A DNA stretch of 64,000 bases from DATLWN01 sp964422615 (GCA_964422615.1 CAYRBJ010000008.1:1-64000); one strand, 5' to 3'; counted from the first letter of the stretch, positions 52,847-61,726 are shown. The notes: generated by a model from the letters alone, not told the origin. Made by a program: numbers and translations.

Positions 52847-53863
52847 TCAGTTCTTGGATTTGTCCACGATCTTCCTGATCCACGGCATCATGGCACGCAG
52901 ATTTTCCCCGACCTGCTCGATCGGATGCGCGGCATTCAGGCGGCGGTAGGCGGTCATCGACGGGTAATTGGTCGCCCCCTCCTGGATGAAGCGCTTGGCA
53001 TACTCGCCGGTCTGGATGTTGTGCAGCGCCTGGCGCATGGCCTTGCGCGACTCGGCGTTGATCACCTTGGGGCCGGTGACGTATTCGCCGTATTCGGCGT
53101 TGTTGGAGATCGAGTAGTTCATGTTGGCGATGCCGCCCTCGTACATCAGATCGACGATCAGCTTCAGTTCGTGCAGGCACTCGAAGTAGGCCATCTCGGG
53201 GGCATAGCCCGCCTCGACCAGGGTCTCGAAGCCGGCCTTGACCAGCTCCACGGCGCCGCCGCACAGCACGGCCTGCTCGCCGAACAGGTCGGTCTCGGTC
53301 TCGTCCTTGAAGGTGGTCTCGATGATGCCGGTGCGGCCGCCGCCGATGGCCGAGGCGTAGGACAGGGCGATGGCCTTGGCATCGCCGGTGGCGTCCTGGT
53401 GCACGGCGATCAGGTCCGGAATGCCGCCGCCCTTCTCGAATTCGGAGCGCACGGTATGCCCCGGCGCCTTCGGCGCGATCATGATGACGTTCAGGTCTGC
53501 GCGCGGCACGATCTGGTTGTAATGGATGGCGAAGCCGTGAGCGAAGGCCAGCGTCGCCCCCTTTTTCAGGTGAGGCTCCAGCTGCTGCTTGTACAGCTGC
53601 GACTGGAACTCGTCCGGGGTCAGCACCATCACCACATCGGCGGCCTTGACCGCCTGTTCCACACCCGTGACCGGCAGCCCGGCCGCCTCGGCCTTGGCGG
53701 CGGAGGCGGAGCCCGGCCGCAGGGCCACCGTCACCTCCACCCCGGAATCGCGCAGGTTGTTGGCATGGGCATGGCCCTGCGAGCCGTAGCCGATGATGGC
53801 CACCTTCTTGCTGCGGATGATCGAAAGATCGGCGTCTTTGTCGTAATACACGCTCAGGCCCAT
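52847..53863 (-). CDS. ilvC: Ketol-acid reductoisomerase (class I)
   Basis: Converts acetolactate and acetohydroxybutyrate in valine/isoleucine synthesis. 338 residues. NADPH-binding VAIIGYGSQGHAHANNLRDSG, metal ligands in ETFKDETETDLFGEQAVLCGG, and the C-terminal knotted domain with NYSISNNAEYG. Normal length for class I. Stand-alone: no ilvBN nearby. Its 3' end has been copied into the relic at 51.9 kb. Confidence 0.97.
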   Translation of the reverse strand: MGLSVYYDKDADLSIIRSKKVAIIGYGSQGHAHANNLRDSGVEVTVALRPGSASAAKAEAAGLPVTGVEQAVKAADVVMVLTPDEFQSQLYKQQLEPHLKKGATLAFAHGFAIHYNQIVPRADLNVIMIAPKAPGHTVRSEFEKGGGIPDLIAVHQDATGDAKAIALSYASAIGGGRTGIIETTFKDETETDLFGEQAVLCGGAVELVKAGFETLVEAGYAPEMAYFECLHELKLIVDLMYEGGIANMNYSISNNAEYGEYVTGPKVINAESRKAMRQALHNIQTGEYAKRFIQEGATNYPSMTAYRRLNAAHPIEQVGENLRAMMPWIRKIVDKSKN

Positions 53864-54014
53864 GGTCGCTGCTCCTCTTGTCTGAAAAACCTGTCCGGGA
53901 ACTTCATGCCGACGGCAAGTCCGATTGGAAAGGGGCGCAGCATAATGGTTTTTCGCCCGGCCTGCATCCCCATTTTTGGCCCCCGGCCGGTGCCATCGGC
54001 ACCGCGGCCACGGT

Positions 54015-55487
54015 TCATGCCTCGGTGGTGTTCTGGTTGAGCAGCGAGTTCAGGCGGCGGGAATAGCTCGGGTCGGGGCCGCTGAGCGGCAGTTCGATGA
54101 AGAATTGCGCCCCGAGGCCGGACTGGCTTTCGACCCAGATGCGGCCGCCGTGGGCCTCGACGATACGCTTGCAGATGGCAAGGCCCAGGCCGGCACCACC
54201 GGCGCCGACGCTGCGGGCACGGGCGTCGTCTGCCCGGTAGAAGCGGTCGAAGATCAGGCTCTGATGCACGGTTTCGATGCCCTGCCCCTGGTCGCGCACG
54301 CTGATGCGTACATTGTTTTCGTGGGCGTGCGCGGTCATGGTGACGGTGGAGTTCTCCGGAGCGTATTTCCAGGCATTGTTCAGCAGGTTCAGGATGGCCC
54401 GCTCCAGATGGCTGGCGTCGCCCATAACCTCGAGCCCGTCCTCCAGCTGCATGTCCAGCTGGATGTTCTTCTGGGCGAACAGCACCAGGTGATGCTGGCC
54501 GGCCTCCTGCAGCAGCAGCGACAGGTCGACCGGTTCCTGGGCCAGTTCGAGGGTGCCGGCATCGGCCTTGGCCAGCGTCAGCAGGTCGTTGACGATGCGC
54601 TGCATGCGTTCGATGGTGTCCAGCTGGTGCCTGAGCGTGTCGGCGTATTCGTCGGCCGAGCGCGGCTGGCGCAGCGCCACCTCGATCTCCCCCTTCATGA
54701 TCGTCAGCGGCAGGCGCAGCTCGTGCGAGGCGTCGGCGGTGAAGCGCTTCTGCGACTGGAAGCTGGACTGCAGATCACCGAACATCTTGTTCAGGGCACG
54801 CACCAGCACGCGGATCTCCCGGTCCGGGATGTCGGCATTGAGCCGGCGCGAGAAGTCGCCGGCCGCCACGGCGCGGGCGGCGACGGTGATGCCCTGGATC
54901 GGTGCCAGGGCCCGCTTGGCCATGATGAATCCGGCCCAGGCACTGATGATCATCGATACCAGGCCCAGCATGCCGCCGATCAGGTAAAGCAGCTTGAAGA
55001 ATCCCTGGATGTCGTTGGTGTTGCGCGACAGCAGCAGGATGGCCACAGGTTCCTGCATGCGGCGGATTGGCAAGGCCAGGATGCGCAGGTTGTCCTTGCG
55101 CAACAGCGAGCGGGTGGAGATGAAGGCCGGGCCGTCCCGGCGCATGGCCATGGCCATCACCTCACTGATCTCGTCGCCGCCGCGGCTGCTCAGGGTGTCG
55201 TCCGAGTTGAACAGGATCATGCCGTGCGCCTCGATCAGTTCGACCGAACCGCTGAAATGGGAGCTGAAGTTGTCCAGATAGCGCGACCAGTAGTAGAACG
55301 GGGAGCGCTCCAACTCGCCCGCCAGGGTCTGGCCCTGGTTCAACAGCTGCTCATCGACGGCGGCCGAGACCTTATGGGACAGGACCAGGTACAGCACCAT
55401 CGCCGCCACAATCAGGATCGACAGCTCGATCGAGATGTACAGCACGGCCAGCCTGCCCCTGAACGTGTTCAGGATCTGCGAGCGCAA
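54015..55487 (-). CDS. Sensor histidine kinase of an OmpR-type two-component system
   Basis: 490 residues. Two transmembrane helices (about 12-36 and 183-206) bracket a periplasmic sensor domain of about 140 residues. HAMP (RALAPIQGITVAARAVAAGD), H box (FTADASHELRLPLTIMKGE), N box (LLNNAWKYAP) and G boxes (DQGQGI, GAGLGLAI) follow. The annotated start is TTG without a visible ribosome-binding site. The frame stays open upstream, and a CTG preceded by GAGGGG lies 11 codons earlier. Cotranscribed with the regulator gene. The sequence is of the CusS/copper-sensor-like class, but the signal is unknown. Confidence 0.88.
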   Translation of the reverse strand: MRSQILNTFRGRLAVLYISIELSILIVAAMVLYLVLSHKVSAAVDEQLLNQGQTLAGELERSPFYYWSRYLDNFSSHFSGSVELIEAHGMILFNSDDTLSSRGGDEISEVMAMAMRRDGPAFISTRSLLRKDNLRILALPIRRMQEPVAILLLSRNTNDIQGFFKLLYLIGGMLGLVSMIISAWAGFIMAKRALAPIQGITVAARAVAAGDFSRRLNADIPDREIRVLVRALNKMFGDLQSSFQSQKRFTADASHELRLPLTIMKGEIEVALRQPRSADEYADTLRHQLDTIERMQRIVNDLLTLAKADAGTLELAQEPVDLSLLLQEAGQHHLVLFAQKNIQLDMQLEDGLEVMGDASHLERAILNLLNNAWKYAPENSTVTMTAHAHENNVRISVRDQGQGIETVHQSLIFDRFYRADDARARSVGAGGAGLGLAICKRIVEAHGGRIWVESQSGLGAQFFIELPLSGPDPSYSRRLNSLLNQNTTEA

Positions 55488-55533
55488 ACGGATGAAGCGG
55501 GCGACCAGGTTCAGCTTGAACAGGTGGTGCCCC

Positions 55534-56217
55534 TCAGACCGGCGGCTGCTCGTCGCTGATGATGTAGCCCTGGCCGCGCAGGGTGTGGATCAGCGGCGGG
55601 TCGAAGCCCTTGTCGACCTTGGAGCGCAGATGGCTGACATAGACGTCGATGACGTTGCTCTCCGGATCGAAGTTCATGTCCCACACATGCTCACCGATCA
55701 GGGTACGGGACAGCACCTTGTTCGGATTGCGCATCAGATACTCGAGCAGCGCATACTCCTTGGTGGTCAGGCGGATGGGCTTGCCGCTGCGGTTGACGCG
55801 CCGGCTCATCGGATCCAGCTCGAGATCGGCCATCTTCAGCACCGGCGACTTGCTTTCCGAGCGGCGGCGCAGCAGGGCGCGCACGCGTGCCAGCAACTCC
55901 TCGAAGGCGAACGGCTTGCCCAGGTAGTCGTCGGCCCCGGCATCCAGCCCGCGTACCTTGTCCTCGACGGTGTCGCGCGCCGTCAGCATCAGCACCGGCG
56001 TCACCACCCCGCGCCCACGGATCTCGCGGCAGACGACGATGCCGTTCTTCTTCGGCAGCATCAGATCGAGGATGATCAGGTCGTAGTCGTTGACCTCGGC
56101 CAGGAAACTGCCGTCCTCCCCGTCGAAGGACAGGTCGACGGCGTGGCCTTCCTCCTGCAGCCCCTTCTGGATAAAGTGGGCGACGCGCTCTTCATCTTCG
56201 ACGACGAGAATCTTCAT
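55534..56217 (-). CDS. OmpR/PhoB-family response regulator
   Basis: 227 residues. Receiver MKILVVEDEERVAHFIQ with phospho-Asp in LIILDLMLPKKNG and Lys in YLGKPFAFEELLARV. Winged-helix output with LTTKEYALLEYLMRNPNKVLSR and VYVSHLRSKVDKGF. Closest by feel to CusR/CopR/IrlR-type regulators. Transcribed divergently from nudF with only 57 bp between, and followed by its kinase. Confidence 0.92.
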   Translation of the reverse strand: MKILVVEDEERVAHFIQKGLQEEGHAVDLSFDGEDGSFLAEVNDYDLIILDLMLPKKNGIVVCREIRGRGVVTPVLMLTARDTVEDKVRGLDAGADDYLGKPFAFEELLARVRALLRRRSESKSPVLKMADLELDPMSRRVNRSGKPIRLTTKEYALLEYLMRNPNKVLSRTLIGEHVWDMNFDPESNVIDVYVSHLRSKVDKGFDPPLIHTLRGQGYIISDEQPPV

Positions 56218-56274
56218 GATGAGCAAGTGTAGCAGCCCGACCGGCGAGGAGAAGAGCGAAAACAAGGAGGGGCG

Positions 56275-56859
56275 ATGCGTTTTCGTATTGTGGACAGCCA
56301 GCCGCTGTACCACGGCTTCTTCAGGCTCGATCGCTATACGGTGGAGCATGAGCGTTATGACGGCGGTACGCTCTCCATCCGCCGCGAACATCTGAACCGC
56401 GGCGATGCGGTGGCGGTGGTGCTGTTTGACCCGGAGCGTGACGAGGTGCTGCTGATCGAGCAGTTCCGCATCGGCCCGGCGGTGCACCATGATCAGCCGT
56501 GGCTGGTCGAGATCGTGGCCGGCATGCTGGATACGGGTGAAGAGCCGGAGGCCTGCGCCCGGCGCGAGTGCATCGAGGAGGCGGGCTATCAGCCGGCCCG
56601 CCTGACACGGCTCGGAGAGTACTACACCACGCCCGGGGGTTCCTCCGAGCGCATCACCCTGTACCTGGGGGAGGTGGACCGGCTGCGGCCGGTGGCGGCC
56701 GGCGGTGGCGTGGACCACGAGCACGAGGACATCCGGGTGTTCTGGCTGCCGCGGGAGGAGGCGTTGCAATGGCTGGCGACCGGGCGCATCCGTTCGGGCA
56801 CCCCGATGCTGGCATTATTGCTTGCCTTCGGTGGGGCGGTCAGGCTGGAGCCGGGTTGA
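56275..56859 (+). CDS. nudF: ADP-ribose pyrophosphatase (Nudix hydrolase)
   Basis: 194 residues. The Nudix box is GMLDTGEEPEACARRECIEEAGYQ with the REUxEE core intact, followed by the PGGSSERITLYLGEVD segment typical of ADP-ribose pyrophosphatases. Hydrolyses ADP-ribose to AMP and ribose 5-phosphate. AAGGAGGGG precedes the ATG. Its 3' end overlaps the convergent response-regulator gene by 20 bp. Confidence 0.92.
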   Translation: MRFRIVDSQPLYHGFFRLDRYTVEHERYDGGTLSIRREHLNRGDAVAVVLFDPERDEVLLIEQFRIGPAVHHDQPWLVEIVAGMLDTGEEPEACARRECIEEAGYQPARLTRLGEYYTTPGGSSERITLYLGEVDRLRPVAAGGGVDHEHEDIRVFWLPREEALQWLATGRIRSGTPMLALLLAFGGAVRLEPG

Positions 56860-57238
56860 CGATGGCCTCGATCGCATCCACCAGCTGCCGGTAGCGGAAG
56901 GGCTTGTCGAGCACGCGCAGATCCTGCGCCGGGAATCGGTCATCCAGATCGGCGCGGAAGCCGGTGATGAACAGCACCCGGTCGAGCAGCTCGGGGCTGA
57001 CATGGGACAGGCTGTTGTAAATCTCATCGCCCGTCACCTTGGGCAGGCGCACATCGAGCATGATCATGTCGTAGTTACCGCCGTTGGCCGTCACCTCGAA
57101 CAGACCCTGCACCGGATCTCCGAGCACCTTGGTGTTCACCGGTATGTCGTACTCGGCTCCGTAGCGATCCAGGAAACCGGACACGATCTTCTGCACATTG
57201 AATTCGTCATCGACCAACAACACGTTCACCTGGGCCAT
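56840..57238 (-). CDS. Single-domain response regulator (receiver only)
   Basis: 132 residues made of one CheY-like receiver: VNVLLVDDEFNVQKIVSGFL, phospho-Asp in MIMLDVRLPKVTGDEI, Thr in VLFITGF and Lys in RVLDKPFRYRQLVDAI. No output domain, so it probably acts by protein contact or as part of a phosphorelay. The insert EYDIPVNTKVLGDPVQG lengthens the first half compared with CheY. AGGAGGG precedes the ATG. No kinase is adjacent on the same strand; the OmpR-type kinase lies 1.3 kb away. Confidence 0.85.
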   Translation of the reverse strand: MAQVNVLLVDDEFNVQKIVSGFLDRYGAEYDIPVNTKVLGDPVQGLFEVTANGGNYDMIMLDVRLPKVTGDEIYNSLSHVSPELLDRVLFITGFRADLDDRFPAQDLRVLDKPFRYRQLVDAIEAIVNPAPA

Positions 57239-57255
57239 CCTACCCTCCTGATACG

Positions 57256-57957
57256 TTAGTCTAGGTCATGCATCCACGATTCGGTAAATTTCAGGATCTG
57301 GGGATCATCCATGCCCCCGTCGTCCATGTGGGGAAGCGTAAACAGGGTGGTTTCGGGCGCAAGGTGGAATTGTAGCACCCCGGTGATCTGCGCCGCCATG
57401 GCCTGTTGACCGCCGATGACGTCGTTGATGACCAGCCAGCGCGGCACCCGGCCGAGGCGTGAAATTTCCGCCAGTGTCAGCAGCGTATGGTTGATCGCCC
57501 CGAGCCGGGCCGGCACCACCAGCAGCAGTGCGGCCTCGGGCATGGCGGCCAGCCAGTCGCGCACCAGAAACGACGGGGTCAGCGGCACCATCAGCCCGCC
57601 GACGCCCTCGATCAGGCACACACGCGCCTGTCGGCAGCGTCGCCGGCACCAGGCGGTCAGCTCCCCGGCATCGATCGCCCGCCCTTCGGCGTCGGCGGCG
57701 ATACTCGGGGCCGCCGGCATATCGAAGCTGTACAGATTGATCTCGTCCGCCTCGGCCGGGGATTTGCCGGCCGCCTGCAGCAGCGTGGCGACGTCCTCGT
57801 TGATGCCGGCGGTGGGGCGGCCGCTGGCCACCGGCTTCAGCGCGCGGGCTGGGACGCCGGCGGCCAGCAGGCGCTGCAGCAGCAGGGCGGTGACGGCCGT
57901 CTTGCCCGCCCCGGTGTCGGTGGCGGTGACGAACACGCTGGTGCAACGTTCAGCCAT
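57256..57957 (-). CDS. bioD: Dethiobiotin synthetase
   Basis: 233 residues. P-loop TDTGAGKTAVTALLLQRL (residues 13-20 and on), catalytic Lys in LKPVASG, and LIEGVGGLMVPL. Closes the ureido ring of dethiobiotin with CO2 and ATP. Overlaps bioC by 8 bp; last gene of the bioF-H-C-D operon. Confidence 0.93.
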   Translation of the reverse strand: MAERCTSVFVTATDTGAGKTAVTALLLQRLLAAGVPARALKPVASGRPTAGINEDVATLLQAAGKSPAEADEINLYSFDMPAAPSIAADAEGRAIDAGELTAWCRRRCRQARVCLIEGVGGLMVPLTPSFLVRDWLAAMPEAALLLVVPARLGAINHTLLTLAEISRLGRVPRWLVINDVIGGQQAMAAQITGVLQFHLAPETTLFTLPHMDDGGMDDPQILKFTESWMHDLD

Positions 57958-58825
57958 CGGCGCGGATCGGGATCACGTGCTCGCGGTGGCCAAAGTCGGC
58001 CTTGGCGTACCAGGCCTGTCCATACAGGGCCTCGAAGGTGGCGCGTATGCGCCCGTCGGGCATTGGATGCTGGCGCTGGTAGGTGTCGCTCAGGCTTCTG
58101 AGCAGGGCGCGGCCGTACAGGCCGCCGGGGCGGTGGCGGATGGCGGCCGAGGAGGCGCCGATACCCTTCAGCTCGCGTACCAGGGCCATCGCGTCCGGAT
58201 AGGTCAGGGTGAACAGATCGCTGTCGGTGACCGGCAGTTCCACCGCCAATCCCATCAGGGCGTTGCCCAGATCGGTGACATCCGGGAAGGGCAGCACCAG
58301 GCCTGCGTGCGCATGCGCGATGCTGGCCAGCGACTGCCGCAGCTCCTGCAGGGTGCGCCGGCCGAAGGTCGAGAACAGCATCAGCCCGTTCGGGGCCAGC
58401 ACCCGGCGCATCTCGTGCAGCATCTGCGTCGGCTCGGCCACCCATTGCAGCGTCAGGTTGGAGCACACCAGATCGAAGCCCTCGTCGGCGAGCGGCAGCT
58501 GGCAGCCGTCGGCGCACAGGCTGTGGCGGCGTCCCTGCCACGGCCAGCGGCGGCCGGCACGCGCCCGCATGGCATGCACCATGGCCTCGGCGATATCCAG
58601 GGCCACGATATCGGCGCGCGGGAAGCGGCGGTGCAGCTGGGCCGTGACATGGCCGGTGCCGCAGCCGATGTCGAGGATGCGCGATGGTTTGATCTTCGTG
58701 AAGTCCAGGTGGCTCAGCAGGCGATCGCCGACCTCGCGCTGCAGCACGGCGTATTCGTCGTAGCCGGCGGCGGCGGCAGCGAAGGCCCGCCTTACCCGTT
58801 CGCGGTTGATATGTTCCGGCACCAT
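57950..58825 (-). CDS. bioC: Malonyl-ACP O-methyltransferase
   Basis: 291 residues starting MVPEHINRERVRRAFAAAAAGYDEYAVLQREV, the BioC hallmark opening. SAM-binding RILDIGCGTGHVTAQL and VCSNLTLQWVAEPTQML, then PNGLMLFSTFG. Methylates malonyl-ACP to disguise it as a primer for pimelate synthesis. GGAGG lies almost against the ATG, so the adjacent GTG codon is an alternative start. Overlaps bioH by 34 bp. Confidence 0.92.
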   Translation of the reverse strand: MVPEHINRERVRRAFAAAAAGYDEYAVLQREVGDRLLSHLDFTKIKPSRILDIGCGTGHVTAQLHRRFPRADIVALDIAEAMVHAMRARAGRRWPWQGRRHSLCADGCQLPLADEGFDLVCSNLTLQWVAEPTQMLHEMRRVLAPNGLMLFSTFGRRTLQELRQSLASIAHAHAGLVLPFPDVTDLGNALMGLAVELPVTDSDLFTLTYPDAMALVRELKGIGASSAAIRHRPGGLYGRALLRSLSDTYQRQHPMPDGRIRATFEALYGQAWYAKADFGHREHVIPIRADG

Positions 58826-59541
58826 GCCTCCAGTCTTTGTTGGAAATCCTCGGCCTGCGTCAGAAATGGCGCGTGGCCGCAATCGTCGAATCGATGCCAG
58901 GCGGCGTGCGGCAGATGATGGGACAAATAGCGACCGGCAGCGGCCGGCACGATGGCATCATTATCGCCGTGCGCCACCCACACCGGCTGTTCGATGCGGG
59001 GCAGCTCGGGGCGCAGATCGAGTGTCGCCAGCAGCGCCAGTCCGCCGGCCAGCGCGCCGGCCGTCGGCGGATGCTCCCTGTCGACGGCCTGGCGCGCCAG
59101 CTCGTTATAGCGGCTGCGCGGCAGGGCATCACCCTGCAGCATCAGGGCGAAGAAACGGGCCAGCTCCTTCGGCGAGTTCTCTCGCACGCCCTGCTCGAAG
59201 GCGCGGAATATGGCATCCGCACAGCCGTGCGGCCAGTCGACGCGGACGCGGAAGCACGGGGTGGTCGATACCAGCGCCAGCGCCGCCACGCGCTCGGGAA
59301 GGCTGCGCGCCAATTCCAGCGCCAGCATGCCGCCCAGCGACCAGCCGACCAGCACGGCCGGCTCGTCCGGCAGCCCGGCCGCCAGATTCTCCAGCCAGGC
59401 CGCGGGGGGGGCCTCGGCGCTTCCGCCATGCCCTGGCAGCTCCGGCGTGTGGACCGGTCCGAAGCGGCGGAAATGATCGGCCTGGTGCCGCCAGATACGC
59501 GACGACTGCCCCCAGCCGTGCAGGAACACCATCGGACTCAT
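58792..59541 (-). CDS. bioH: Pimeloyl-ACP methyl ester esterase
   Basis: 249-residue alpha/beta hydrolase. Nucleophile S68 in LVGWSLGGML, an acidic residue near 193 in AHGDNDAIVP, and catalytic H223 in DDCGHAPFLTQ. HGWGQSSRIWRHQ forms the oxyanion region. Removes the methyl ester placed by BioC. Position between bioF and bioC confirms the role. Overlaps bioF by 4 bp. Confidence 0.93.
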   Translation of the reverse strand: MSPMVFLHGWGQSSRIWRHQADHFRRFGPVHTPELPGHGGSAEAPPAAWLENLAAGLPDEPAVLVGWSLGGMLALELARSLPERVAALALVSTTPCFRVRVDWPHGCADAIFRAFEQGVRENSPKELARFFALMLQGDALPRSRYNELARQAVDREHPPTAGALAGGLALLATLDLRPELPRIEQPVWVAHGDNDAIVPAAAGRYLSHHLPHAAWHRFDDCGHAPFLTQAEDFQQRLEAWCRNISTANG

Positions 59542-60674
59542 GCCAGGGCCGCCCGGATGGCGGCCACGAGGTCCGCGATGTCGGCCTCATCGTGCGCCGC
59601 CGACAGGGCGATGCGCAGCCGGGCCGTGCCCGCCGGTACCGTCGGCGGGCGGATGGCCGGCACGAAGAAGCCGGCGTCCGCCAGGCGCGCCGAAAGGCGC
59701 AGGGCCGCCGCATCGTCACCGACCAGCAGCGGCTGGATCGGCGAGGTGGACGGGAGAAGCGGCAGTCCCTCGGCATGGCGGCGGAAGCAGGCGATGCGCG
59801 CATGCAAACGCTCGACCAGCCGGCCCTCGCGCACCAGCTGCAGGGCGGCGAGGCTGGCCTGTGGCAGCAGCGGCGGCAGGGCGGTCGAATAGATCAGCGT
59901 GCGCATCCGCTGCACCAGGCCCGCGATCAGCTCGCGCGTGCCGAGGATGAAGGCGCCGTAGCCGCCGAAGGCCTTGCCGAAGGTGCCCACACAGATCAGG
60001 CGTGGATGCCCGGAAAACCCGGCGGCGGCGATGATGCCACGCCCGTCCGTTCCGACGCTGCCGATGCCGTGCGCATCGTCGATGACGACGATGGCGTCGT
60101 GATCCTCGGCCAGGGCCATCAGGGTCGTGATGTCGGCAGCATCGCCGTCCATGCTGAAGATGCCGTCGGAGACGAGGATGCGCCGCGCCCCCGGGTGCCG
60201 CCCCAGCAGCCTGGCCAGCTCCCCCATGTCACGATGATGGTAGCGGTGCACATGCCCGCCGCCGAGCCTGGCGCCGTCGACCAGCGAGGCATGGTTCAAA
60301 CGGTCCGTGAACAGATGCGTGTGCCGATCGGAAAGCACCTGCAGCAGGCCGATGTTGGCCAGCATGCCGGAGCCGACCACGAGTGCCGCCTCGAACCCGA
60401 GCCACTCCGCCAGTTCCTGTTCGAGCCGGTGCAGCGCGGCATCGTCGCCGGAGATCAGGCGCGAGGCGCCGCTGCCGAGCCCGCGGCTCTCCAGGTTCTG
60501 CCTGGCGGCAGCGAGCAGCGCCGGGTGCCGGCTCAGCCCCAGATAGTCGTTGGCCGCGAAGTTGTGCAGCGTGCGTCCGTCGAGGGCGATATGCGTGCCC
60601 TGGCGGGTCAGCTTCGGCAATCGCCGTTGCCGGGTCGCATCGACGGGCGCCAGCCAGTTGCGGGTGTCGTTCAT
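59538..60674 (-). CDS. bioF: 8-Amino-7-oxononanoate synthase
   Basis: PLP enzyme joining pimeloyl-ACP and alanine. 378 residues from the ATG of MNDTRNWLAPV. FAANDYLGLSRHP, GSGASRLISGD, VVIDDAHGIGSVG and VGTFGKAFGGYG (PLP Lys) are all present. The frame extends 29 codons upstream, but family length and the divergent comF start favour 60674. TTGACA about 20 bp before the start may be a -35 box. No bioA is in the window. Confidence 0.93.
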   Translation of the reverse strand: MNDTRNWLAPVDATRQRRLPKLTRQGTHIALDGRTLHNFAANDYLGLSRHPALLAAARQNLESRGLGSGASRLISGDDAALHRLEQELAEWLGFEAALVVGSGMLANIGLLQVLSDRHTHLFTDRLNHASLVDGARLGGGHVHRYHHRDMGELARLLGRHPGARRILVSDGIFSMDGDAADITTLMALAEDHDAIVVIDDAHGIGSVGTDGRGIIAAAGFSGHPRLICVGTFGKAFGGYGAFILGTRELIAGLVQRMRTLIYSTALPPLLPQASLAALQLVREGRLVERLHARIACFRRHAEGLPLLPSTSPIQPLLVGDDAAALRLSARLADAGFFVPAIRPPTVPAGTARLRIALSAAHDEADIADLVAAIRAALA

Positions 60675-60699
60675 GCAGGGCATGCTGATAGGTATGCCT

Positions 60700-61443
60700 A
60701 TGCTGTCAACCAGAATGCCGGCGTGGGTTGACGGGGTGGCGCGGGCGCTGTTCCCGCCCACCTGCCTGTTCTGCCGTCAACCGCTGCCTGGGCCGGATGC
60801 GGCGCGGGTGTGCCCGGATTGCGCCCGCTCCATACGGGTGCATGGGCGCCATGACTGCCGCCGCTGCGGTCGGGTCATACCCGCGGATCTGGCCCCGGGG
60901 CCGTGCGGGCGCTGCCTTTCCCACCCGCCGCCGCAGGCCGAGACACATGCGCTGTATGTCTACGACGGTGCGGTGCGCCGGGCGATCCTGGACTGGAAGC
61001 TGGCGGGCGACGATGGCGGCGTACGCTGGCTGCTCACCGCCGCCGGCGGCCAGCTCAGACAATGGCTGGCGGCGGACGATCTGCTGCTGCCGGTGCCGAT
61101 GCCGCTGGCCCGCATGCGTGCCAGCGGCCAGCATCACGCGGCCGATCTGTGCAGGATGCTGGCCGCCATCGCCGGCTGTCGCTGGGACTGGCGCCTGCTC
61201 AGGCGCACCGGTGAACAGCCGAGGCAATCGGCGTTGACAGGGCTGGCCAGGCGCCGCAATCTGCGCCGCGCCTTCACGGTGGATGCGGCCTATGCCGACG
61301 CGCAAATTTTGCCCTCCAGGCTGTGGCTGATCGACGATATTCTTACCACCGGCACCACGGCGAGATGCGCGGCGCGGGCGCTCGCCCGGCTTAAGCGCCC
61401 GGTGCATGTGCTGAGCCTGGCACGTGCCGGAAAAACGGAGTGA
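60700..61443 (+). CDS. comF: ComF-family phosphoribosyltransferase-like protein
   Basis: 247 residues. Two N-terminal Cys pairs form a zinc finger (CLFC, CPDC, then CRRCGR and CGRC). The PRTase domain ends with LWLIDDILTTGTTARCAAR. ComF acts in DNA uptake and is thought to help ssDNA processing with PriA. Divergent from bioF. Several in-frame ATGs exist; the one at 60700 has ATAGG 7 bp upstream. Confidence 0.88.
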   Translation: MLSTRMPAWVDGVARALFPPTCLFCRQPLPGPDAARVCPDCARSIRVHGRHDCRRCGRVIPADLAPGPCGRCLSHPPPQAETHALYVYDGAVRRAILDWKLAGDDGGVRWLLTAAGGQLRQWLAADDLLLPVPMPLARMRASGQHHAADLCRMLAAIAGCRWDWRLLRRTGEQPRQSALTGLARRRNLRRAFTVDAAYADAQILPSRLWLIDDILTTGTTARCAARALARLKRPVHVLSLARAGKTE

Positions 61444-61456
61444 CGAGGACTTGAAC

Positions 61457-61723
61457 ATGGCCAACATCGAGGTCTATTCCGGGCCCTTCTGCTTCTTCTG
61501 CACGCGCGCCAAGCGCCTGCTGACGGAGCGCAAGCTGGACTTCACCGAGTACGATGTGCATGCCGATCCCGGGCGGCGTTCGGAGATGCTTGAGCGAGCC
61601 AACGGCGCACGCACCATCCCGCAGATCTTCATCAACGGCCGCCATGTCGGCGGCTGCAATGAGCTGTACGCGCTGGATCGCCGGGGAGAGCTCACCAACT
61701 GGCTGGAGGCCAAAGAGGCCTGA
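61457..61723 (+). CDS. grxC: Glutaredoxin 3-type protein with CFFC active site
   Basis: 88 residues. The thioredoxin-fold core matches Grx3: VYSGPFCFFCTRAKRLL, then ARTIPQIFINGRHVGGCNEL. The active site is CFFC where dithiol glutaredoxins normally have CPYC. The loss of the proline should change redox potential and specificity. Start at ATG 61457 with GAGGA upstream. It follows comF closely. Function in deoxyribonucleotide or sulfate reduction is likely but not shown. Confidence 0.88.
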   Translation: MANIEVYSGPFCFFCTRAKRLLTERKLDFTEYDVHADPGRRSEMLERANGARTIPQIFINGRHVGGCNELYALDRRGELTNWLEAKEA

Positions 61724-61726
61724 TCC

